Virus record (IMG/VR): IMGVR_UViG_3300032516_000129
Location: 1 to 29,526 of that record
From: a virus
DNA length: 29,526 nt
Strand: one strand, 5' to 3'
The notes under the pieces were generated by a model. The model was not told the origin of the DNA and made no database searches. It saw nothing but the letters and a program-made list of their open reading frames with translations. Positions within the stretch are counted from its first letter, which is position 1; the number at the start of each line of letters is the position of its first letter. Below, one piece after another: positions 23,270 through 29,526 of this stretch. Position numbers and translations under genes: made by a program.

Positions 23270-24225
23270 TTCTTGATCACGTAGGGCGGGGTGGTGTAGC
23301 GGAGCACATCGATGACCCTGGTCAAGCCCTCGCGCAGGGTCACCGGTTCATACCCGGCTCCTGCCTCGCCCAGCATGCGGGTCATCCTGCCAGTGTCGGC
23401 CCAGCGCCGGTCGACCCCCTTGGGCTTCGTGTCGTCGTACACGATCTGCGGCTCATATCCGATGATCTCGGCACATGTCCTGGCAACGTCAGCGAACGAG
23501 ACCGGGAAGCCGTTGCCCAGATTGACGTTGCGATAGCCGCTCTTCTCGGTACCAGAGCCAGCGATCGCCATGGTCCACTTGACGAGGTCAGTGACGTAGA
23601 GGAAGTCGCGGGCCTGTAGGCCATTGCCCCAGATGACAATGGGGTCCTCCCGCCGCACAGCACGGAGTGCGATCGACGGTACGGGATAGTCGAGGGATTG
23701 CCCGGCTCCGTAGCCCGAGAAGGGCCGGATGCAGAGCACGTCGAGACCGTATGTTGCGGACGTCCACGCGAGCACCTCACCTGCGAGCTTGGTGAACCCG
23801 TACATCTGGTCCGGCTTGAACCACTGCGGGTCCGCTGGATTGAACATGCCTTCCTGCAGGGCCCTGCCTGCGCCGGTCTGGGCGCCAGGGGCATAGACCG
23901 CGCTGGAGGACGGGTAGATCAGCTGCTTCGCGTGCCTGGTGGCCCAGCGGAAGATGACCGAGTCCAGCCGCAGGGCGTCTGCGTTGAACATCGGGTCGCC
24001 CTCGATGACAGCGCGCCCACCAACGGGACCTGCCATGTGGATGACGAGGTCGACGTCCTGGTCGAAGTCATCGAGCCAGGCCTCCATATCGGCAACGTCC
24101 ATCTGGACACCGTCCGGGTGCTGGACCTTGTCCATGTACCAGATGTCATGGATGCCCTGGAGCATCATGTACTCCAGGAAGTAGCGACCCAGGAAACCTG
24201 CCGCTCCCGTGATCAGGATCTTCAC
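23266..24225 (-). CDS. NAD-dependent sugar epimerase/dehydratase, extended SDR family
   Basis: A 319-residue protein of the size and layout of UDP-glucose 4-epimerase or GDP-sugar epimerase/reductase enzymes. The NAD-binding glycine motif is TGAAGFLGR (G7, G10, G13). The catalytic set is the Ser cluster YPSSSAVY (106-108) and YGFTK (Y142, K146). Later conserved blocks are RPFSGYG, RDFLYVTDLV (the 'RDf.yV.D' block) and GNGFPVSF. These identify an extended SDR acting on a nucleotide sugar; the exact sugar cannot be told. The GTG at 24225 follows AGGAGACATC, a good ribosome binding site. It ends in a GTGA overlap with the next glycosyltransferase. It probably supplies an altered nucleotide sugar for the glycosyltransferases here. 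Confidence 0.92.
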   Translation of the reverse strand: MKILITGAAGFLGRYFLEYMMLQGIHDIWYMDKVQHPDGVQMDVADMEAWLDDFDQDVDLVIHMAGPVGGRAVIEGDPMFNADALRLDSVIFRWATRHAKQLIYPSSSAVYAPGAQTGAGRALQEGMFNPADPQWFKPDQMYGFTKLAGEVLAWTSATYGLDVLCIRPFSGYGAGQSLDYPVPSIALRAVRREDPIVIWGNGLQARDFLYVTDLVKWTMAIAGSGTEKSGYRNVNLGNGFPVSFADVARTCAEIIGYEPQIVYDDTKPKGVDRRWADTGRMTRMLGEAGAGYEPVTLREGLTRVIDVLRYTTPPYVIKK

Positions 24226-24269
24226 GATGTCTCCTGTCTATACCGCCCCTGACGGGTCACGGATGAGGG

Positions 24270-24923
24270 CTACCGGCGGCTGCCGTGCCCGATGACCATG
24301 CGCTCATAGGTGCCCATGGGGAAGACGAACTTCTCCCATGGCTGGAAGCCAGCCCTCTGGAACCAGCCGACCCAGTCGTCCTCCGTGTAGCTCCAGCAAT
24401 GCCCTGGCTCGAAGGGCGGGTCTGGTTCATCCAGAGGATGCCCGATGATCGCCCAGCGCGCACGGGTCATCCACCTGTCGATGATGTCGAGCGGCTTCTC
24501 GACGTGCTCCAGGAACTCGCACATCACGAGGATGTCGCAATCGATGGGCTCGATCTCCTCGACAGGCTGAAGCATGAACGTCATGCCTGGCCAGCGGGTG
24601 TTGCAGGCGACCTGGGCTGCCGGGACCACATCGACGCCGATGACCTCGATCCCGTCGCAGTCGATGCCGCCGCGCGGCTGGCGATATATAGCACTGCCGC
24701 TATACGGGCCCGAGATGTCCCCGGCGCCGCAGCCCAGCTCGATGATCCGGAGTGGGCGAGCCTGCTCCTGCACCAGGATCTTCTCGAGCAGGAAGCGGGC
24801 GATGTCGATGCGGCCAGGCTGGTTGGCCTCGAAGTCGATCGCCCGGCCATCCTTCAAGTGATAGGCCATCTGGTCGCCGAACGACCGGGATCCGCCGTGG
24901 AGCGCCTTCACCGGCAGCCCCAT
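24270..24923 (-). CDS. SAM-dependent methyltransferase, class I (second of a tandem pair)
   Basis: A class I methyltransferase of about 217 residues. Motif I is IIELGCGAGDI (60-70), followed by VIGVDVVP, then DILVMCEFLEHVEKP, and a C-terminal block GHCWSYTEDDW that matches the same block in the preceding methyltransferase (NHEHVWSYSTGDYF). The two are probably diverged duplicates. Start choice: ATG at 24923 is used. A GTG at 24911, making a GTGA overlap with the upstream stop and preceded by GGGG, is an equally possible start four codons inside. A longer GTG start at 24983 would overlap the upstream gene by 76 bases and is less likely. The probable role is O- or N-methylation of a sugar in the glycan made by the neighbouring enzymes. 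Confidence 0.82.
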   Translation of the reverse strand: MGLPVKALHGGSRSFGDQMAYHLKDGRAIDFEANQPGRIDIARFLLEKILVQEQARPLRIIELGCGAGDISGPYSGSAIYRQPRGGIDCDGIEVIGVDVVPAAQVACNTRWPGMTFMLQPVEEIEPIDCDILVMCEFLEHVEKPLDIIDRWMTRARWAIIGHPLDEPDPPFEPGHCWSYTEDDWVGWFQRAGFQPWEKFVFPMGTYERMVIGHGSRR

Positions 24924-25489
24924 GTCTGGAAGCGGTAGACGTACCCAGGCAACTCCAGCATCTGGCTGATCACCGGGTTCCACCCGGCCTCCCTGAGCAT
25001 GTCGAAGTAGTCCCCGGTCGAGTACGACCAGACGTGCTCGTGGTTGCCGGTCCCGGGCACCTCGTCGATGGGCGAGCTAGCGACCAGCGCTCCCCCGACC
25101 CGGCGGGCTTCCCGCAGGAGGGTCTCGGGGTCCTCGACGTGTTCCAGGATCTCGGTCAGGACGACCACGTCGACTGACTTGTCCGGAAGGTCACCGAGCG
25201 TTTCGATGGCGGTCCCGAACCGCAGCTTGGCCGGGAACGACGGACGAAGGGCCTCGATCTGGGGTACCGAGATGTCGCCCAGGATGGCGGACACGAAGGG
25301 CCGCAGGCGATAGGCAGCCTCGAGGATCGAGGCGTCGCCACAGGCTGGATCGCAGACAGTGCCCGGCCCGAACCAGGCGACGATCCCCGCCGTGGTCAGA
25401 AGCCGCGCGATGTGATCGGGCCAAACGAAGTTGTCCCGTACGACCTGGTAGTCGTACGGGGTCAACTCACTGGCGAGGCGGGTCCTCAA
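24908..25489 (-). CDS. SAM-dependent methyltransferase, class I (first of a tandem pair)
   Basis: A 193-residue class I Rossmann methyltransferase. Motif I is VCDPACGDASI (residues 45-55). The acidic post-II loop is ILGDIS. Motif IV region is DVVVLTEILEHVEDPETLL, the 'EHV.dP' signature of Methyltransf_11/23-type enzymes, followed by VASSPIDE. Start choice: the frame extends up to a GTG at 25600 but that would overlap the previous gene by 115 bases with a non-conserved-looking lead, so I take the TTG at 25489, which forms a TTGA overlap with the upstream stop. A second TTG at 25465 is the alternative. Most such enzymes near glycosyltransferases methylate sugars, but the substrate is not visible. 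DNA methylation is less likely because the (D/N/S)PP(Y/F) motif is absent. Confidence 0.82.
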   Translation of the reverse strand: MRTRLASELTPYDYQVVRDNFVWPDHIARLLTTAGIVAWFGPGTVCDPACGDASILEAAYRLRPFVSAILGDISVPQIEALRPSFPAKLRFGTAIETLGDLPDKSVDVVVLTEILEHVEDPETLLREARRVGGALVASSPIDEVPGTGNHEHVWSYSTGDYFDMLREAGWNPVISQMLELPGYVYRFQTWGCR

Positions 25490-25872
25490 TCGACCGTGAC
25501 TGAGGCGTTGAGGGCAGAGATGACGGAGTCGTCCGCGCCCTTCAGGAGCCGGATCGTGTACGACCCGGCAGCCGGGAAGACATAGTCGTCCCAGGTCCAC
25601 TTGTAGTCGTCATTGGGAGTGAACTTGGGGCCATACGCGTCGTCCACGCCAGCAGGTGCATCGACCTTCATGCGATAGGTCAGCGGTGCCTGCACCGGGC
25701 CGTTGTCATGGGTGTGCTCGCCAGCCGGGGCCAGCGCAGCCATGTCAGTCGTCGCTGGCGTGTATAGCGGGGTGTTCGTCAGGCTGCCGATCAGGTCGAG
25801 ATGAACGGCGGTCTTCTTTGCGACCGGGTTGCCGACCGTGCTTTCACGGACGGTGATGGTGTCTGCTGCCAT
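25486..25872 (-). CDS. Small beta-rich structural protein, C-terminal Ig-like domain
   Basis: A 128-residue protein with ATG at 25872 in a TAATG overlap with the upstream stop and AGGAGG a few bases before. The last 50 residues (DYVFPAAGSYTIRLLKG followed by alternating hydrophobic strands and a final NASVTVD) follow the pattern of an Ig-like or PKD-like domain, where 'aGsYtv.l' precedes the last strands. Such domains decorate phage capsids and tails. The N-terminal part has HLDLIGSLTN and a His pair in GEHTHDNGP. A virion surface or decoration role is inferred. I do not recognise a named family. Confidence 0.7.
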   Translation of the reverse strand: MAADTITVRESTVGNPVAKKTAVHLDLIGSLTNTPLYTPATTDMAALAPAGEHTHDNGPVQAPLTYRMKVDAPAGVDDAYGPKFTPNDDYKWTWDDYVFPAAGSYTIRLLKGADDSVISALNASVTVD

Positions 25873-26663
25873 TAGAGCTTGCCTCCTATATCGGGGTCCA
25901 TCCCGCTGAACGAGATCTCAAGGACTTCCGGCCACCAGGCGAACCCCTTGACGTAGGGCCACCCCTTGACCGTAGCGACGCCCCTGCAGGCCTCGCGCAT
26001 CATCATCGTGTTGTGCTCATCCCACGATGGATTGCCACGACCGACCTCGTAGTAACGCAGGTAGTCCTGCATCATCTCGTCAAGGGTCCGGTCATGGCGG
26101 TACTGACCCCGGCGCCAGATGATGGCCTGGTGGATCGGGGGCCGCGAATGCAGCAACCCTGGCCAGCCCTTCTTCGTCTTGAACAGGCGCAGGTGAGAGT
26201 GCTGCTCGTTGTACTCCTGGCCGTCCACGGCTGAGCCGAACGGGATCCATACCCCGTCCACCCCTGCCATATCCGCGGCCCAGGTGGCATGCGATAGGCT
26301 GGCGAGCAGGTCCGATGAGGGCCACTCGTCCACGTCAACCTTGAGGGTCCACAGGTGGGGGATCTTCGGCAGGAGCAGCGGGCCGAAGCTCGCGTCCCCG
26401 AAGCCACGGTGGTCATCCTCGACCACGACATCAGCCAGCTCCATGGCCGCTCCCAGCGTTCCATCAGTCGATCTCTGGACTGCCACGAACAGTTGCCCGA
26501 AGTACGGACGAACGTAGGCCAGGAGATCCCGGAGCCGGGCCGCGTCCTGCCAGACGACACAAGCGAACGCGATGTGGGTATAGGGCGTCGGGTTGGGGTA
26601 GGGGATCCCCGAGGAGGCTTCTACCTCAGACGGGCTGGGGCACTCCCGTATGTCGTCGGACAT
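25872..26663 (-). CDS. Glycosyltransferase-like protein with DVDE motif (GT2/GT92-like)
   Basis: A 263-residue soluble protein. After a 28-residue lead it shows the pattern of GT-A enzymes that begin with an 'h-x-E/D-...L...L.y..p.f' block: FACVVWQDAARLRDLLAYV at about 33-51, then VAVQRSTDGT at 60-69, which resembles the 'vD..StDgT' nucleotide-binding segment. The metal-binding DXD is very clear in WTLKVDVDEWPS (D110, D112, E113). His- and Trp-rich segments follow, around HSRPPIHQAIIWRRG. It overlaps the preceding glycosyltransferase by 38 bases and shares TAATG with the next gene. A different fold from the preceding gene is possible; the two are not obvious duplicates. Acceptor unknown. Confidence 0.75.
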   Translation of the reverse strand: MSDDIRECPSPSEVEASSGIPYPNPTPYTHIAFACVVWQDAARLRDLLAYVRPYFGQLFVAVQRSTDGTLGAAMELADVVVEDDHRGFGDASFGPLLLPKIPHLWTLKVDVDEWPSSDLLASLSHATWAADMAGVDGVWIPFGSAVDGQEYNEQHSHLRLFKTKKGWPGLLHSRPPIHQAIIWRRGQYRHDRTLDEMMQDYLRYYEVGRGNPSWDEHNTMMMREACRGVATVKGWPYVKGFAWWPEVLEISFSGMDPDIGGKL

Positions 26664-27333
26664 TCTCGACGTCTACCTCGAACTGGGGCGAGCCTCTCCA
26701 TTCCTGGAAGGCCGCGAGGTCATGGGCATACCGCTCCGAGCTGTTGTTGTAGCGGTACTGGGAGTCCCACTCGGCCTTGCCGACCGCTGGGTGCATGTGC
26801 TCGATGACGACATTGGGCATCCAGTAGAGACAGTCAGCTGCCTCGGCCAGATCCTTCCAGGCGTTGTCCAGGTACAGGTGCGCACAGCCCGGGAGGGCCA
26901 TCCACCCCAGCTCCCTGACGATCGGGGAGCTGATGAAGATCTGGGTCGGAAGTTCACCGTTGTGCCAGAAGCGGTCATGTCCGTAGACGAAGCCACCGCC
27001 GACATCCCTGAGGTGGTTGGTGAAGTACGAGTCCCAGCCCTTGGACCGGAAGCGATGGTCATCCCCAACGAAACCCATGATCGCCGGGTCGTCCCCCAAT
27101 GCGAGGACCGCGGTCACGGCAGTGTTCAGGGCACCGGCCATGCCGCCGCCAGGTGTTGGCTCGATCCGCATGACGTCCAGCCCCAGCCGTTCATAGGTGG
27201 AGGCTGTGACGTCATCGGAGTCGACTACGAAGAGGAGCCTGGAGTCCGCGCTGCGGGAGTCATCGAAGCTGTCCCGCAGCTCCGCTGCCTTCTCTGGCCT
27301 GCCTCTGGATGGGCACAGAACGAGGGCATCCAC
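26626..27333 (-). CDS. Glycosyltransferase-like protein, GT-A fold (GT2-type)
   Basis: A 235-residue soluble protein. It opens with LVLCPSRGRPEKA, the nucleotide-sugar binding opening seen in GT-A enzymes (beta strand, then S/T-R-x-R-P). A FVVDSDD strand lies at about 35-41. The likely metal-binding motif is FVGDDHRF with D91-D92, where a DXD is expected. After that, YLDNAWKDLAEAA resembles the acceptor/catalytic-base region of GT2-like proteins. The start is a GTG at 27333 with AGGAG about 12 bases upstream, which is slightly long spacing. Together with the neighbouring glycosyltransferases it probably helps build a glycan on phage or host structures. Sugar donor and acceptor cannot be read from the sequence. 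Confidence 0.75.
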   Translation of the reverse strand: MDALVLCPSRGRPEKAAELRDSFDDSRSADSRLLFVVDSDDVTASTYERLGLDVMRIEPTPGGGMAGALNTAVTAVLALGDDPAIMGFVGDDHRFRSKGWDSYFTNHLRDVGGGFVYGHDRFWHNGELPTQIFISSPIVRELGWMALPGCAHLYLDNAWKDLAEAADCLYWMPNVVIEHMHPAVGKAEWDSQYRYNNSSERYAHDLAAFQEWRGSPQFEVDVENVRRHTGVPQPV

Positions 27334-27352
27334 GAACGGATGCTACTCCTTC

Positions 27353-27841
27353 CTAAGTCTCGTCGTACGAGTAGTTGACGGTCTCCTGGACCCAGTTGCC
27401 CGGGTCAGCGGTAGCGGCCACCTGAAGCTGGAACACCACGGCCTTGGTCGTGCTGTTCGTCGTCGAGTAGCTCGTCGCGTCCCAGGTCGCCTTGTTCCCC
27501 GACGTGTAGGTGTTGAAGTTGGCGTTGGCGATGGTGCTGACACCCGTGGTCGGCGTGGTGCCGGTCACGTACGCCGCGGTGACGAACAGGGTCGTCGAGG
27601 TCTGGACTGCGCCATCCCCCCAGACCTTGAAGTTGGTGACGCCGTTCGCGGGAGCGGTGTCGACCTTCAGCCGCAGCCACGACTCGTAGCTGTTGTTGCC
27701 GACCGTGATGGGGTTGGCCTGGCGGTTGGCCAGGGTGTTCGTCGCGTTGTCAGCGGACGACAGGTCCACACCCGTGATGACGGCGGACTCGGTACCCGCC
27801 GATGCCCCCGTGTACTTCCTAAGGGAGAGCGATGCTGCCAT
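27353..27841 (-). CDS. Thr/Ser/Asn-rich beta-structured hypothetical protein, probable virion surface protein
   Basis: A 162-residue protein with no cysteine or membrane segment, and very rich in Thr, Ser, Asn and Ala. Alternating short hydrophobic stretches (for example SWLRLKVDTA, AVVFQLQVAATA) suggest an all-beta fold. It ends NYSYDET, a kind of ending common in small phage structural proteins. The ATG at 27841 follows GGAGGATCTAG, a good ribosome binding site, and lies inside the end of the portal gene. It sits between portal and the first glycosyltransferase. The Ser/Thr content and neighbourhood make it a candidate acceptor for O-linked sugar, but this is inference. I cannot name a family. 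Confidence 0.75.
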   Translation of the reverse strand: MAASLSLRKYTGASAGTESAVITGVDLSSADNATNTLANRQANPITVGNNSYESWLRLKVDTAPANGVTNFKVWGDGAVQTSTTLFVTAAYVTGTTPTTGVSTIANANFNTYTSGNKATWDATSYSTTNSTTKAVVFQLQVAATADPGNWVQETVNYSYDET

Positions 27842-29252
27842 CTAGATCCTCCATGCCCTTGCCAGCCGCTCCGGGGCCGGACCCGCTCGCGGGCCTCCCG
27901 TCCGGTGGCGCAGGGCTCTTCTTGCCCTCTGCCAGCTCCCGCGCCGACGGGACATCGTCAAGGATGACGACCCCCTGCGACGTGTTCGCCATCAACTTGT
28001 CGTAGATGTCTCCCTCGAGCTTCGGACGGCCTTCATCCTGCCGAGCTTCGTTGGGGGTCTTCCATGGCATCCCAGCAAGGGCCAGCCGGTTGATCTGCGC
28101 CCGGCTAAGGCTCTCCTTCAGGTTGAGACTGGTGAACGCGAAGGCCAGGTTGTTATCGGGCCCGCCGTTGGATCGGTCCTGGACCACCTCCTGGGTTATG
28201 TGCGACTGCACGAGACCGAGAAGGGGTCGCAGGCCGCGATCCTCGGTGTTCTCCTGCTGGACCTCCCCGTTCGCGCGGTTGATGTCGAAGCCCAGGCCCA
28301 GGTCATTCGCTGTCAGCCCGAACACCGCCGCCACCTTGCGGACGAGGTAGATCTGCCACTCCAGGAACTGCATATCGCGGTTGGATCCGCGGAAGGGGAT
28401 GAACTTGGCGTTCTTCGAGCCACCGATGAACGCCATGGCCCCACGGCCTGCCACCTCGGCAGACCAGTAGCCCTTGAACTTCTCGATCTGCTCGGGGCGT
28501 GCACCCTCACCAAGATCGAGCATCCCGTCGGGAGCCGCGTTCTGCACCTGCCGCGAGTTGTAGGCGTGGCCTGACAACTCCGCGTCGATGGTGAGCTTGA
28601 GCGTCTCAAGAGGGGAGAGGCCGACGACCCGGTAGGTCGCCGGGTTCATCATCACGTAGATGAAGTCCCCGTTGGTGAACTTCGCCGCTGCCCGGCCAAG
28701 GGCATCGGGGTACCAGTAATAACGGGGCTCCTCGGGTTCACCCGCCCAGAAGCGGGACACCTTCATCTCGCCGCCGTCCACGGCGTGGAGGTAGGCGATC
28801 TGGCCCCGGAGCGTGCGTTCCTTCTCTACGCACCCGGCGTCCAGGACGAGGATGTCCTCGATGATCGGCTGGATGAAGGTGCGCCAGCTGTCATCCCTGG
28901 GGTTCGGGTGATTGAGCTGGTATGTGATCTGGTCAGCAAGCTTCTGGCTGAACGGCTTCTCGGCGTCGACCGGGGCGATCGTCCATTCTGCCTGCGCGAC
29001 CTGGTCACGCCGGATGTTGATGGCAGCCCGGACCCACTCGCTGTGCTCTGCCCAGTGACGGAAGAGCTTGACGTTGGCCTTGCCGACCCTGCTCACGTCC
29101 TGGTAGACCATCCCGGAGGATGCGGCCCGGTTGGGGATGTTCTGTGGTGACGTCCGCCAGGCCCGCCGTACCTGCATCCGGACAGCAGCACCCGCTGGTC
29201 CCCGGTCCAGGAAGAGGGCGACGGTAGGTATCGACGACCGGACGAGGCTCAT
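27819..29252 (-). CDS. Phage portal protein, HK97 type
   Basis: A 477-residue protein expected to form the dodecameric ring at the capsid vertex through which DNA is packaged and to which the tail attaches. The length suits HK97-like portals. Recognisable features are an N-terminal clip/wing region with the WVRAAINIRRDQVA stretch (a typical portal signature for repeated interactions), a central DFIYVMMNPATYRVVGLSPLE segment matching the conserved 'GxSPLE' portal motif, and a later VRKVAAVFGLTANDLGL segment matching the conserved 'vA.afgvpp..lG' region. The C-terminal 40 residues are rich in Pro, Gly and Ala and look disordered. The ATG at 29252 overlaps the stop of the small upstream gene by four bases. 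The 3' end overlaps the next gene by 23 bases. Confidence 0.93.
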   Translation of the reverse strand: MSLVRSSIPTVALFLDRGPAGAAVRMQVRRAWRTSPQNIPNRAASSGMVYQDVSRVGKANVKLFRHWAEHSEWVRAAINIRRDQVAQAEWTIAPVDAEKPFSQKLADQITYQLNHPNPRDDSWRTFIQPIIEDILVLDAGCVEKERTLRGQIAYLHAVDGGEMKVSRFWAGEPEEPRYYWYPDALGRAAAKFTNGDFIYVMMNPATYRVVGLSPLETLKLTIDAELSGHAYNSRQVQNAAPDGMLDLGEGARPEQIEKFKGYWSAEVAGRGAMAFIGGSKNAKFIPFRGSNRDMQFLEWQIYLVRKVAAVFGLTANDLGLGFDINRANGEVQQENTEDRGLRPLLGLVQSHITQEVVQDRSNGGPDNNLAFAFTSLNLKESLSRAQINRLALAGMPWKTPNEARQDEGRPKLEGDIYDKLMANTSQGVVILDDVPSARELAEGKKSPAPPDGRPASGSGPGAAGKGMEDLDGSIALP

Positions 29253-29452
29253 GACCGGATCCCCCCATGCTCCTGGAAGTGCCCGGCCAGGACGCGGTCC
29301 ATGGCCTTGTCGATCTGGGTCGCCATGAGCTTCTTGTTGGCCGCGGCGACCGCTTCCTGGTATGTCATCCGGGCCGTCTCGATGCCCTGCATCATGTCGG
29401 CCAGGTGATCGGGGATCTCGCGGATCCCGGTACGGAACTCGACTTCAGCCAT
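29249..29452 (-). CDS. Small hypothetical protein upstream of portal
   Basis: A 67-residue protein starting MAEVEFRTG. The start at 29452 was chosen because a strong GGAGGTG ribosome binding site lies just before it and because it begins one base after the upstream stop. A longer in-frame start at 29518 would lie inside the upstream gene. The protein is mostly helical in character (an alanine- and methionine-rich middle with alternating charges) and has no signal peptide or membrane segment. It overlaps the portal start by four bases (ATGA), so it is probably translationally coupled to the portal. I do not recognise a family. A small head-assembly or DNA-packaging accessory role is a guess from position. 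Confidence 0.7.
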   Translation of the reverse strand: MAEVEFRTGIREIPDHLADMMQGIETARMTYQEAVAAANKKLMATQIDKAMDRVLAGHFQEHGGIRS

Positions 29453-29453
29453 G

Positions 29454-29526
29454 TCACCTCCGCACCGATCCGAAGAAGAACGCCTCGCCGCCCATGTCCA
29501 TGGCCAGCCCCTCTGCATCGATCATG
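29454..29526 (-). CDS. C-terminal end of an upstream gene, possibly terminase large subunit (5' part outside window)
   Basis: An open frame enters from the right edge and ends at a TGA at 29454-29456, one base before the ATG of the next gene (TGACATG). The visible end reads MIDAEGLAMDMGGEAFFFG followed by SVRR. It is too short to assign by sequence. Position suggests a terminase large subunit, because the portal lies 200 bases downstream and terminase-portal order is the rule in HK97-like phages. This rests on position only; another small head gene is possible. Confidence 0.5.
   Translation of the reverse strand, partial: MIDAEGLAMDMGGEAFFFGSVRR

Noticed and set aside
24681-24705. ATATATAGC-like A+T-rich stretch as a promoter
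   Set aside because: It lies inside the second methyltransferase and has no paired -35/-10 arrangement on the minus strand. No convincing promoter was found in the window.
27349-27828. Short CTTAGGAAG direct repeat at both ends of the small beta-rich gene
   Set aside because: Only nine bases, one copy is inside the coding start and the other overlaps a ribosome binding region; too short to call an insertion scar.

Overview
This G+C-rich window is a piece of a tailed double-stranded DNA phage (Caudoviricetes) or prophage. The gene order suggests a siphovirus-type virion: portal, prohead protease, major capsid protein, connector, head closure, gp10-like protein, tail terminator, tail tube, tail assembly chaperones, a very long tape measure and a minor tail protein. 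No sheath, integrase, tRNA or bacterial housekeeping gene is visible. All genes I can support are on the minus strand, so they are read from high to low coordinates. G+C richness, frequent GTG starts and actinophage-like tail proteins suggest a high-G+C, perhaps actinobacterial, host; this is an inference.

Layout in the direction of transcription. (1) 29526-27819: the C-terminal end of an upstream gene (possibly terminase), a 67-residue protein and an HK97-type portal. (2) 27841-15521: an unusual insert of about 12 kb between portal and protease. It holds four glycosyltransferase-like proteins, two related SAM methyltransferases, an extended-SDR sugar-nucleotide epimerase, one unknown protein, and six putative virion surface proteins. 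The surface proteins are two small beta-rich proteins, a lectin-like protein, a glycine-rich fibre, a protein of about 38 repeats of 14 residues, and a BppU/Ig-like protein. (3) 15609-10211: protease fused to a scaffold-like region, capsid, connector, head closure, gp10-like protein and tail terminator. (4) 10194-1: tail tube, a small unknown, tail chaperone with a programmed -1 frameshift extension, a 2308-residue tape measure, and a minor tail protein that runs off the left edge.

The genes are tightly packed, with many 1-4 base start/stop overlaps (ATGA, GTGA, TTGA, TAATG), as expected of one long late operon. The interleaving of sugar enzymes with surface proteins suggests that the phage builds and attaches a methylated glycan to its own virion. 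The most unexpected features are an HNH nuclease motif and a C2H2 zinc finger inside the tape measure, the 14-residue repeat protein, and the position of the sugar island inside the head module.
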